Source: Phorcus lineatus (lineage: Eukaryota > Mollusca > Gastropoda > Trochida > Trochidae). Taken from it: a stretch of DNA of 64,000 nt. A program made the position numbers and the translations under genes. Shown one piece after another: positions 32,870 to 42,885 of this stretch. The stretch spans positions 15,971,645-16,035,644 of the forward strand of contig OV121088.1 in NCBI GenBank assembly GCA_921293015.1, given 5' to 3'. Numbering within the stretch: the stretch's first letter is position 1; the number at the start of each line of letters is the position of its first letter. The notes under the pieces were generated by a model that made no database searches, was not told where the DNA came from, and worked only from the letters and a program-made list of their open reading frames with translations.

Positions 32870-33020
32870 AAAGTTGCAAGTTTCATATGATTTCTCATTG
32901 GACTTTTGGGATCTGTCGAAGCAGCCTTGGGGACAATTACATGGGAAATTCGGCAAGGCCTATCTTAGCAAGTAGTTGGGACTGGCTTAAGAATAGGCCA
33001 TGCGTGGGAATATGTACCGA
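32870..33020 (+). repeat. Dispersed repeat shared with the KCTD9 locus
   Basis: Follows the mariner-like relic directly. Reverse-complement matches at 11100-11260 (TTTCATATGATTTCTCATTG region) and 12600-12760 (GGCAAGGCCTATCTTAGCAA region). Possibly the non-coding 3' part of the same transposon family. Confidence 0.55.
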
Positions 33021-33195
33021 TGGCAGGATTGAAGGGGGACTGTGTTGAAGAATGGAGTTCATTTGCTTTAAATCATTATTTCTACTGTTTTTATCCCCTG
33101 CAAATTAATTTCCATTATTCAAAATGCCTGTCCATTTATATTTGCTTGAATGCATTCTCACTAAGTAATATGCTCTCAATGATATGATATGCTTA

Positions 33196-33470
33196 AAGGG
33201 ATAGAGTATGTTGTTCGACTCAAATATGTCAAACTTCATTAATGGCATAATTTCATGAAGAGGTATTGGTTGGCTCTGATAATAATCTTCTGCATGCTTA
33301 TTAATTCAGAATAGTGACACTAAAAAGTTTGAAGTTGTGACTTGTAAACGAAAAACGGAAAAATTCGAGCACCAATAACTCAAGTGTTAATTTTTTAAAC
33401 CTGATAACAGTAGATGCAAAGGTAGTTGGTAGTGTTAAGTAGGTCATTTAACTAATATAGATAAGTTCAG
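33196..33470 (+). mobile_element. Diverged TTAA-AGAGCC MITE relative
   Basis: Begins at a TTAA, then shows a decayed family 1 order: ACTCAAATATGTCAAACTTC, ATTAATGGCATAATTTCATG, a TTGTGACTTGTAAACGAAAA block and a GTTAAGTAGGTCATTTAAC block. The right end is not clear. Confidence 0.5.
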
Positions 33471-33471
33471 T

Positions 33472-33604
33472 GTAGCATAGCACCCAAACCTTACTGCGTA
33501 TATAACAGGTTGCGACTGCAGGCAAAGTTGCTGAGCCCCTGGATTCGAGCCCCAGGCCTCATGATCTGAAGCCGAACGCGCTAATAAGTGCGCTTACCCT
33601 CCCC
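33472..33604 (-). mobile_element. SINE fragment, minus strand
   Basis: Reverse complement reads GGTAAGCGCACTTATTAGCG then GGCTCGAATCCAGGGGCTCA and AACTTTGCCTGCAG, matching the head of the SINE at 24874-25190. The A and B boxes are mutated and the 3' half is missing. Confidence 0.7.
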
Positions 33605-34304
33605 TATAGATACATTTAAATGGCATGCAGAATTTCCCCCTCTTAATATTTTTATCGCTGTTTTTCGATTATCTTTGTGAACAAGAAAATATTTTCAGTT
33701 TGGCATTCAAAGTCAAGGAAGGCGATTTTAACTTAAGTCAGGACATATGGTACTTTTGCTTTCATAAACGCATGCACATCAATGAAAATACTCTTTGAAA
33801 TTTTTAATGGCATGATTACCATCGTATTAGCCCTACACGAGTGATCACAATCTTTCATGAAGCTATTCATATCCCCTTCAGCACATCTTTCGTCGATTAG
33901 ACACATCTTAGCTTCAACATTGTACATGGAACTCGCCGAAAATGATCACTATTTTGGCGTGTGGTTTTCAAATCTACTAATCCGGGAAACTTTCTAGTAG
34001 CCCGGTAACAAATTGAAATAAAACATAAAACATCAAGATGCGTTTAGTTAATTACAGGAAAAATACAATTCGAAGTTCAATCTTCAATACAACAGATTTT
34101 TATTATTTTTTCCCTGTGATTTTGCCACGCCTAAAACAGCTGGGACAAGCTGTTGCGCTTGGTTTTCTTATTAGTTGGTTGAGTTCGTTGATGTCTCAGC
34201 CTGTGCTTCATCAATATTGTCAGACCTCCTGGGGCGGACTGAAACAGTGTTCAGATGAACAGCTGACCAGGGATCAAAATTTATCATCCAAAACTCTGTT
34301 CCAC

Positions 34305-34341
34305 AGGAGATATCGCTTGTGGAAGATCAAGCGATATCTCC
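34305..34341. repeat. Short hairpin
   Basis: GGAGATATCGCTTG is repeated in inverted form as CAAGCGATATCTCC with an 8-bp loop. It lies just upstream of the TGACGTCA cluster. Function unknown. Confidence 0.6.
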
Positions 34342-34384
34342 TAGGAGATATCTTTTTGGCAGTAGATTTTGAACAATGCCCCTC

Positions 34385-34487
34385 TGACGTCAAGTATATG
34401 ACATCACAGTTGTTTTACATCATCAAGTAATGACATCACAATGCTATGACGTCATAAACACTACGACGTCACAATGCTATGACATCA
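34385..34487. promoter_or_regulatory. Cluster of six CRE-like octamers
   Basis: TGACGTCA at 34385 and 34447, CGACGTCA at 34464, and TGACATCA at 34399, 34431 and 34480. Steps are 14, 32, 16, 17 and 16 bp, suggesting a decayed 16-bp tandem repeat. TGACGTCA is the binding site of CREB/ATF factors. No gene start is near, so regulatory use is unproven. Confidence 0.4.
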
Positions 34488-34544
34488 CCGCACTTGGAGT
34501 CTTAGGGCAGCAGGGTGTTCAGTAATGTTCATTTGTCAATCAAA

Positions 34545-34726
34545 TGTAATGAAAAATGATTTTGGATGATAAATAGAATCTCACCCTCGTGTCTTCTGAT
34601 ATCAAATATATCAACACTCGTTGATAAAAGTAAAATATCCTCGGCAAGCCTCGGATATTTGTAACTTTTATCAACTCGTGTTGATATATTTGATATCAGA
34701 AGACACTTGGGTGAGATTCTCTATAT
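34545..34726. mobile_element. Foldback MITE, copy 2
   Basis: Close match to 18890-19062 in CUTC intron 1, including GATTTTGGATGATAAATAGA, and the same inverted arms (TCTTCTGATATCAAATATAT and its complement) around the centre. Confidence 0.85.
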
Positions 34727-35812
34727 ACACCTCGAAGAAAGTATGGCAACACCAACTTATTCTTTATTTCTTCCTATCCTCTGCAAACCACTTGAAAAAT
34801 GACGGTGTCTGAGTAATTCAGATCTTTATATATATATATATGTTTATTTTTCTGAATATTCATATTGTGTGACATGCATCTAAACTTTACAAGTACATTT
34901 TTCAAATCCTTATTAATGTCAAAACTGATACTTTTTTTTGTCCAAATACAGTTTTAAAGGATGAATATGTTTTAAGAAATGTTGATGATTCTATTTGCCC
35001 ATACCAAGGTAGGATGTCTAAATCTATGCAAGTTTGTTTTAACAAAGTAATGAATTGAGATACATTTCCAAATTCCTGAAACATCCAGTGTTTCTTCAAA
35101 TGTTAACTGTTATTTGTAATTTTCACAAGCCCTTAAACTATTCCGGGGGCAAAGAATTTGTTAATCAAAATGAAGGTCAATTATCGGTAAATAAAACTGT
35201 AATTTCTACAATACATAATTATATATTACCATTGCATTAAAACATTTTCATAAAATAAATATTATTTTTAATGTTTTCGGTATTTCTCCACTTTTATTTC
35301 AAAAACGATATCACGCTTATAAAAATACAAGAAAATAATTGACAATTTAATATTAATAGTTTTTAATTAATAAGTTCTAATGGAAATAAGTGCCTCTTTT
35401 CAATAACTTGTTTTCCTCATTGGAACTATTATCTTCATAATACTTAGAAGATTAATAAGCTTTAAAACCAAAGCAAATAGCACGGCATTGTTTTACCGAT
35501 ATGGTCAACCATAAGTGGTGACATATGTTCAATATGAGCACATGTGCAAATGTAATTTTTGCCGAACAACGATTACTATAGCACGATACACGGTAGTTCG
35601 TCGTTTGTGACGTCATGCAACTATTGTTCCTGACGTCATAACCGTCGTAAAGGAAGCAAGCGTTTTCTAAATATTTACCTTTCGATGTGCCCCTTAGGAT
35701 AAGGCCTAAATATTAAAATTGTTCTGCGGTATCGATGAACTAACACAGTTACAGCATTATATTATACTATCCTATAGTATATGTTAGCTAAAAATTTGAA
35801 AAATCACAAGCA

Positions 35813-35934
35813 CAGGGCCTGCTTTCACAAAGCAACCTTAACTAAGGTTAACCTTAACTCCCATACTTTAACATTGCACTAAGGTTACCTTAAGGACTTA
35901 CGATCACCTTAGGGCTTTGTGAAAGGAGGCCCTG
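35813..35934. mobile_element. Small foldback element
   Basis: CAGGGCCTGCTTTCACAAAG at the left is mirrored by CTTTGTGAAAGGAGGCCCTG at the right; the interior is rich in AAGGTTAACCTTAA-type inverted motifs. 122 bp, non-coding, a typical tiny MITE. Confidence 0.7.
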
Positions 35935-36177
35935 AACAATAAAAATTTCATTGTTATTTGTTTTCGTGTAAAGAGCTAAAATAACCATATAGTTAAGCGG
36001 GACAGAGTGGATTCGATTCATAAACATTACCTTGAAACAATCACCATAGCGTAAACATACTTCACATGCCATTATTAACGTTTCCATTTAATCAACACAG
36101 TACCTTTTGCTACATTGAATTTCTTATACCTAAGTGGGAAGCAGGGTTATGTGAGCTCTGCTCAATGCTACACTTGT

Positions 36178-38154
36178 TTATATAGTTTCATAAGCAGGGG
36201 GTTTTGAGTCGTACCCAAACATTGTGAAATCCTCCTTGTAAATTGTAGCCAGTCTTTCAGTCACGGATTTAGGTATTGAACTAAAAGCGTTTTTCAAAGC
36301 TTCCGCTTTCTGTAGCTTCCATCGACGCTTGTCCTTTTTGGAAGCAGATTTGTAGTAGTTGACGACAAAGTTTTTGAAGGATTTCTTATCAGTGATGTTG
36401 TTATTTCGAATTGCGTCAGCACCATCCACCTCCTTCGGCAGGTAGCCGTTTAACTGGAAAACTTCCCACAGGAGAAAGGCTAATTCTCTCTCAGTAAGAC
36501 ATTTCTTATAAAATGGCTTTTTCAGTAAATCAAAGTTGTATTCTGACAGCATAGCAAGTTCTTCTTCTACGTATGTTTCCCTATTGAATGATGACAGAAT
36601 TTCTTCATAACCAATTTGCCTTAGTATGTATTTTGCATCGTCGATGAAGGTTTCCACTTTTCCTATGACGGTTGGTTTAAAGACGCACGGGTCACATTGG
36701 TAACTAACTGGCCGCCAATGGAAGTCCATCTTTTGTGGCGACTGAGACGCGACGTATTGAAGAAATTCCTTGAAGCTTATGTCATGTCGACATCTTTTCG
36801 CTTTGTCTGACGTAACATTCCTCCTCCTTACAAAACTGAAACCAGGAAAGTTCCAGAAATCTGGAAGCCGGCATTTATCAAGGTATGCAGACCACAATCT
36901 TGAATACGGGTCTCTAGCAAACATGAATCGAGTATAGTTCGTCAGCTGACTCTCAATCTTTAGGAAGTCTCTACGTATTTTGAGATGTCTTTTTCTGCCG
37001 AAGTGGACAAACATCCTAGGAATCTCAAAAGGACTCTTGACCGCTGTACCTCCCGTGTCGTTGTATAGAAAGAGCAGCATCCGCATCCAGAAGGTACATC
37101 CGACTTTTGGGACTTTGCAGTAGGCCAGTTTATACTCATCGTGTGTTAACACATTCTCAACCTTGTGTTTCTCCTGTACGTAACACTGGGACATGGCGTA
37201 TTTCACCCTCTCCCTGTAAACTGTCTCTGTGAAATCCCTCTCCCGGGGAGCTTTCAGGTGATTTACGTGAAAACTATAATTCCTACTGCCCGCTTTCAAC
37301 CAATTAACTTTAATTTTGTTCACTTCCGGAATCTTCTTCTCCAACAACTTGGTACCCTCCTTGGTGTATGTGGAGTTGGTATACATAACGCTCTCATAAT
37401 CTGTAGTGGAAGCAGAAGGTCAATTCAGTTAAATTTCAGAATAACCCATGTAAAAAATGTACACATCATTTCATATATGTGGGTCTACGTTTTGTGATTC
37501 AAACAAAATCACAAGATATTTTGTTGTATCTAAATGTGAAAGTAGCTCTAATGTTGTGTTACATTTAACATTAAACGAATGCAACTGTTTTCCTCTATTG
37601 ACGGCTAAATAGGCTTTCAGACAAAGTCGGAACATAATTTCCGTCAAATAACAATAATATATATTTGGAACTAGTCTGTTAGCACAGGCGAAGACGAAGG
37701 CGTAGATCATGATTGTGTATATCATCGACATGAGTCAGTCAACAAAGAATTATGAACAGCGAATAAGAACATATATTCATTAGGAACAACTTCTGTTATC
37801 TTAAGAATACAACGTTCTGCTACAAGATAATTTAAATGATTCATAATTTATTAATTAATTAATATTAATAGTTTAAGTATCAATAATTAATACATTAAAT
37901 ACACGTTGTTATTTGACTCAAAACGTCTAAAATGGCACTGAGAGAAATAATAAAATGTCCTAGATAACGAAAGGTCATACACAATGATAGTTTTCTGGCT
38001 TAAACAGAACGCCAAAAAGAACAGTCAACGAGGCGTTTAATTATGTTCCCCAAGTTCAAAAGCTGAACGTACCTTGTAATCGATATCTTTGAAGAAAAAG
38101 CAGAATGCACACAAACCCGAGAGAAGCGAATGTCAGTAAGCACCTTCCATACAT
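36178..38154 (-). CDS. Carbohydrate sulfotransferase (HNK-1/CHST8-14 type), complete
   Basis: Golgi type II membrane enzyme transferring sulfate from PAPS to glycan chains. Two exons: 38154-38073 and 37400-36178, joined in phase 1, giving 434 aa plus stop. Exon 1 encodes the short cytoplasmic tail and signal anchor (LLTFASLGFVCILLFL, residues 6-21). The PAPS 5'-phosphosulfate site is CKVPKVGCTFW (122-132) and the 3'-phosphate site is FARDPYSRLWSAY (188-200), both diagnostic of the Sulfotransfer_2 family; YLPKEV near 348 follows family pattern. A stem region (about 25-110) has an NST sequon. Length fits the family. Which sugar it modifies (chondroitin, dermatan, GalNAc or other) cannot be told from sequence alone. 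Intron 1 is 672 bp. It stands alone, with no related copy nearby. Confidence 0.92.
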
Positions 38155-38365
38155 TCTTATCATTATTAGTGACAAGGATCTGAAAGTGACTGTTTACTTT
38201 TTCAATCAAACATACATGATAATGAAAATGATGATGATGATTATGATGATGATGAAGATTGTGATAGTGAATATTTCTGTAGCACATCAAGCTTTAAGAT
38301 ATTTCAGATACGGTAAATATTTTTATTTCAAATAAGAGTCCCCCTAATTTTTTAATTTTTTTTTT

Positions 38366-38395
38366 GGGGGGGGGTCGGGGGGGGGGGGGGGGGGG
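38366..38395 (+). repeat. Long G-run
   Basis: Nine G, then TC, then nineteen G, preceded by a T-run. It may form a G-quadruplex; run length is likely to be inaccurate in any assembly. Confidence 0.7.
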
Positions 38396-39419
38396 TCATC
38401 AAATCTGCACATTATAATCCTCACGACGTAGCTAATCATTTTAGCTGTTTCCATGGCGTTGACCAGGGGTAAAAGGGGCACAGAATCGTTTGATTAAAAA
38501 GCTCATTACTACAGATTAATTAAGTCAATACTTCTGGAGAAGACGTTTAAATAGTGGAACGTTTATGGACGGAGGGACTAATTGACAGACGAAAGCCGGT
38601 CGCCATGACGGGCTACAAGCCCTTCGAGTCTTTCACATCAGAAAAGCAGGGTCCTGAAAGCGTTAATTGTGCAGGAATAAAAAAAACTACACCATGATGT
38701 TAATATTTTAGCACTTTGCAAAGCTATACACTGTTGTGAAATGCTCTAGGAAAAACCCTAGACAGACTTAATTTAGAGTATGATCATCACGATTGTAATA
38801 ATGTCTTTGCATCGATTGATTTACCTGCAATAATTTGTTCCACAGATGAGACACAAATTTAAATATCCATGCTAATCATCGACAGCAAAATGGCATAACA
38901 ATAACATTGTGTAGGACCAGTAACCATCTAGATTAGATAATTATCAACGGTGTGGTCTCCAAATTTATAAATCATCATTCTCAATTGTTCAGAAGATTTA
39001 ATACAACATTTCAGCTGTTGTTTTGCTTCTGAAGAGGAATATAAAATAGTTTTTACAAAGAGGGTCCTTAATTTGGAAATGTCCAGCAAATTATAAGGAG
39101 TTCATAAGAAATATTTCAGCTGCCTTGACCTTTTCATTCTTGAAAAGAAGATTAAAACTAATTTTTAGGGCGTGGTACCTACGCTTATAATCATTCAAAT
39201 GGTCAAATCTATAATTCGTAATCCATATTGCCTATGGCACCTGCACACAAGGTTACAGCTTCTTAAGAGTCAGTCGTTCATGAGAAAAAGTCGAAGAAGC
39301 GAAAAGTTAAAAATCTGAACTGGACAGTCCAACGGACGAATTGCCATGCCATAAGCCCATTAGCCTCTAGGTCTGATAAGCAAATAAATATATGTAGTTA
39401 TTTCGTAGGGACAAAAGAA
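38396..39419. other. Intergenic, no recognised feature
   Basis: Region upstream of the sulfotransferase gene. No exon, RNA gene or repeat is recognised. Confidence 0.45.
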
Positions 39420-39525
39420 AAATGGTGATGAAAAAATACTATTTCTCAAACTGTGAATACGTTGACGATAGTCAGATTTAAATAATGAACGATAAATAAA
39501 TAAATAAATAAATAAAAGAATAAAA

Positions 39526-39618
<93 letters not shown>

Positions 39619-39752
39619 CCATATACAAAAACTAACGACCAACACAAACAAACGTGTCACACTTTTGTACTATTTTTAAAAATGGTGATGAAAAAATACT
39701 ATTTCTCAAACTGTGAATACGTTGACGATAGTCAGATTTAAATAATGAACGA

Positions 39753-39783
<31 letters not shown>

Positions 39784-39867
39784 ATATATTTATATATATC
39801 TAAACTATATACAAAAACTAACGACCAACACAAACAAACGTGTCACACTTTTGTACTATTTTTTAAA
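39420..39867 (+). repeat. Tandem segmental duplication around an AT microsatellite
   Basis: The segment 39420-39680 is repeated at 39682-39867 with near identity in both flanks (AATGGTGATGAAAAAATACT at the left, AACTAACGACCAACACAAAC at the right). The first copy holds a long (AT)n at about 39529-39613 after AAAT repeats; in the second copy the (AT)n is nearly absent. A recent duplication or an assembly artefact. Confidence 0.8.
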
Positions 39868-40296
39868 GTGTTAAAAGCACACAATATTTTTGTATGGACG
39901 CAAATATGTTAAAAGGCCGAAACAAAATGTCTCTGTCTCTTACATAACTTGTGTCCTCCTTACTTACTTTGGACAAATCATCAAATCATCAAACTCAACC
40001 CGTCAGTTACTACAATCAGTGTCTTGTCCCAGCACATACACTTGTAGTACACTCTCTTTTATGCTGCATCTCCACACACTGACAAGTCATGTGAGGCGAA
40101 TGTATTGATCTCGCTTTAGGTGTGACTGATTTCAATTTTAGATAATGAGTACTATATCTCTTTTTCGAACTGCAATTTTGAGTACAGAGATTGATTTGCC
40201 TAGAAAAGCTTCCGATCTTTTTAAGAAGCAATCATAATTTTGTTGCATTGCATAACGCTTTCAACCTGTTTATGTTAGTGAATACTGGTATATTTG

Positions 40297-40371
40297 ACAG
40301 CTGGTGTAATTCAAGGTTCAGTGTTGGCTCCCTTACTGTTTATTATATTTATAAATGCTATTGTGGATGAA
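40297..40371 (+). pseudogene. Short LINE reverse transcriptase fragment
   Basis: Translates to GVIQGSVLAPLLFIIFINAI, the RT block usually read as GVPQGSVLGPLLFLIFINDI in Jockey/CR1-like LINEs. Only about 25 codons survive, with no YADD box after it. Confidence 0.65.
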
Positions 40372-41559
40372 ATAAATTGGTTAAAAAGGTTATTTATGTA
40401 GTCTGTGCATTGTATTACAGAAAAATAATGATTTTAGTATAATGAGATTGGTGACATTTTATTTTTTTTTGAATGTGTAATGCACCCACTATTTCCGTAA
40501 AGCCCACAGGCCTTTCTTTATTTTTACCAGACAAGTGTCTACTTCCATTATGTTGTTACTGCAAAAAATCCCTTAGTATTGTATTTCATTTAAGTTAATC
40601 CCTCTTATCAGGTTTCCTCAATGTAATTATATAATTTTTTCTTGTTGTGATATATATTCATCCAATTTCATATTCCCCACATGCCACCTGTTGAAGGAAT
40701 AAGCATACTCCGAAACGTCATGATTTTCACTATAAAGAAGTTGTTATTCAGAAAACTTGTCTTCTTTATGTATATCACTTCTAAATGCCCTTCAGAGACT
40801 TGATCCGACATCAACGTGGAGATGATGCAGTCACATCCAACAACAAGTACAACTACAGCTGCAGACCAAAAGTTTGTTCACATCCCTGCGAATCGTAGTG
40901 CAAATATCATATAATTTGGCATGTCTTTGAAGCATCGTAACATTGCGAAAAAGAAATGGATTATTTGATTTTTCAATACAGAAAAGAAGATCCATTGCAG
41001 TTTTACGCAATCGTATGTCATACTCAACAGTTAACCGTATTACTTTTGGCAGGTCACTGAAGTGACCAGGGGTCAAAATTTCGAAAACATTAATTTTTAT
41101 TTTTCTCTACAAACTTCTTATTAGGTGATTAACACCTTTCAATACAAGTCATGTTTGTTCGTTTGCATTAAGTCAATAGGAGTTTGCTGATTTTGTAATA
41201 CAAGAGTCACAATGGAACATTTTAATAAAAATGTTGGGAAATCTATATTACGAAAATGTGACCCCTTCTGTCATTTAATCATGCCAAAATTCGAATTTTT
41301 CCTCGAGAGTTGAGACAATCCCACAATAAATTGATAAATGTCTACTTTACACATTGACAATTGGAAATCCTATATTAGTTCTGCTGAAGTTGTTTTATTG
41401 ACATTCAAACCAAACCAAAATTACATGATATTTGCACTAAGATACAGTAGAAAGTGAACAAATGTTTGATATGCATCTGTATACCATCACCAAGAGTGGA
41501 AAGACCAACAAACACCTCACTTACATGCTCTGTTGTTGAGACAACAACTTCGTTTTCGG
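40372..41559. other. Intergenic, no recognised feature
   Basis: AT-rich DNA with no recognised exon or repeat. The right part may belong to the Penelope-like relic that follows. Confidence 0.4.
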
Positions 41560-41800
41560 AGAATTTCAGCTCTTATCACCCGTTCAACGTTGTCCTCAGA
41601 TTGTTGAGGTCATCAAGAAATCCCTATTACAGAAGCCAGTAAGGGAAAGGCAATAGTCATCATGAATACCCCCGTGGTAATCAACTAATCAACAGTACTC
41701 TCTCTGACACCACCCCTTACCAAACTAAAACCTCACTGCTGTCGACAAAAAGGACTACACGAGGCCGATGACAAAACTTGAGTCTCTGCAAGACTTCCCT
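41560..41800 (+). pseudogene. Decayed Penelope-like element fragment (RT N-terminal part)
   Basis: One frame reads KGKAIVIMNTPVVIN and a shifted continuation resembles RQLSDTTPYQ. Penelope-like RTs carry a similar order (DKGGAIVIM, YINE, RQLSDT). Stops and shifts show it is dead. Moderate confidence, by pattern only. Confidence 0.45.
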
Positions 41801-41894
41801 GAGCACAAACAAAAACCAATAAACCAAAATAAGTATCCAGTTCAATGACATGTCCCACACTGTTTGCTATGACAATTGTATTTCAAACTTAATT

Positions 41895-42612
41895 AAAAAG
41901 TTGGTTTGTGATACAAACACCCTCTATTTGGCTAATTTCATTAGGAATCTTCGATACGAGAAACAGTTAGTTTAGGATAAATACACCTTGTATTTGGCTA
42001 ATTTCATTAAGAAACATTGACACGAGAAGCACTTGTTTTGTGCTTCAAACACCCTCTATTTGGCAAAGTTCATTAAGAAACATCGACACGAGAAAAACTT
42101 GTTTTGTGCTACAAACACCCTCTATTTGGCAAAGTTCATTAAGAAACATCGACGCGAGAAAAACTTGTTTTGTGTTACAAACACCCTCTACTTGGCAAAG
42201 TTCATTAAGAAACATCGACACGAGAAAAACTTGTTTTGTGCTTCAAACACCCTCTATTTGGCAAAGTTCATTGAAACATCGACGCGAGAAAAACTTGTTT
42301 TGTGCTACAAACACCCTCTATTTGGCAAAGTTCATTAAGAAACATCGACGCGAGAAACACTTGTTTTGTGTTACAAACACCCTCTATTTGGCAAAGTTCA
42401 TTAAGAAACATCGACGCGAGAAACACTTGTTTTGTGTTACAAAACCCTCTATTTGGCAAAGTTCATTAAGAAACATCGATGCGAGAAAAACTTGTTTTGT
42501 GTTACAAACACCCTCTATTTGGCAAAGTTCATTAAGAAACATCGTCGCGGGATACACTTGTTTTGTGCTACAAACACCTTCTATTTGGCAAAGTTCATTA
42601 AGAAACATCGAA
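41895..42612 (+). repeat. 66-bp minisatellite, about 11 copies
   Basis: The unit contains AAACACCCTCTATTTGGCAA, AGTTCATTAAGAAACATCGA and CGCGAGAAAAACTTGTTTTG. 66 bp is a multiple of three, so all frames without stops appear as long open frames; these are not genes. The first two units are most diverged. The array ends about 270 bp before the METTL27-like start codon. Confidence 0.93.
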
Positions 42613-42885
42613 TAGTTGGTTTGAAATACTCACGCCTTGTTGGTTTTGATGTAACCGACTGAAAAGTGTTAAGTTTGTCCAGTGCACACTCGCATCGTGT
42701 TTTCAATTATCATAGAAGGCGTAATGAATATATTTGCATCATTTATATTAACAATAATGCTTATGTATTCAATGTGAAATAGATAGTACAGTTACTAATT
42801 ACTACAGAGTTGCAGACAGTTCAGGTATAACGTTAATTAGTATAAATCGTGGAGCAGGTTCAGCAACGTCATAAACGAAACGAAA

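Noticed and set aside
34038..34430. 130-codon open frame
   Set aside because: No recognised family, no splice partners, and it ends in the CRE-like repeat cluster; judged chance.
39360..39660. Open frames reading YIYIYI
   Set aside because: Pure translation of the (AT)n microsatellite.
41895..42612. CRISPR-like regular repeats
   Set aside because: The units are contiguous with no unique spacers and the DNA is animal; it is a minisatellite. The same holds for the arrays at 50413 and 52396.
42040..42615. 191-codon repetitive open frame and overlapping frames on both strands
   Set aside because: Produced by the 66-bp minisatellite; several frames are open at once and none resembles a protein.
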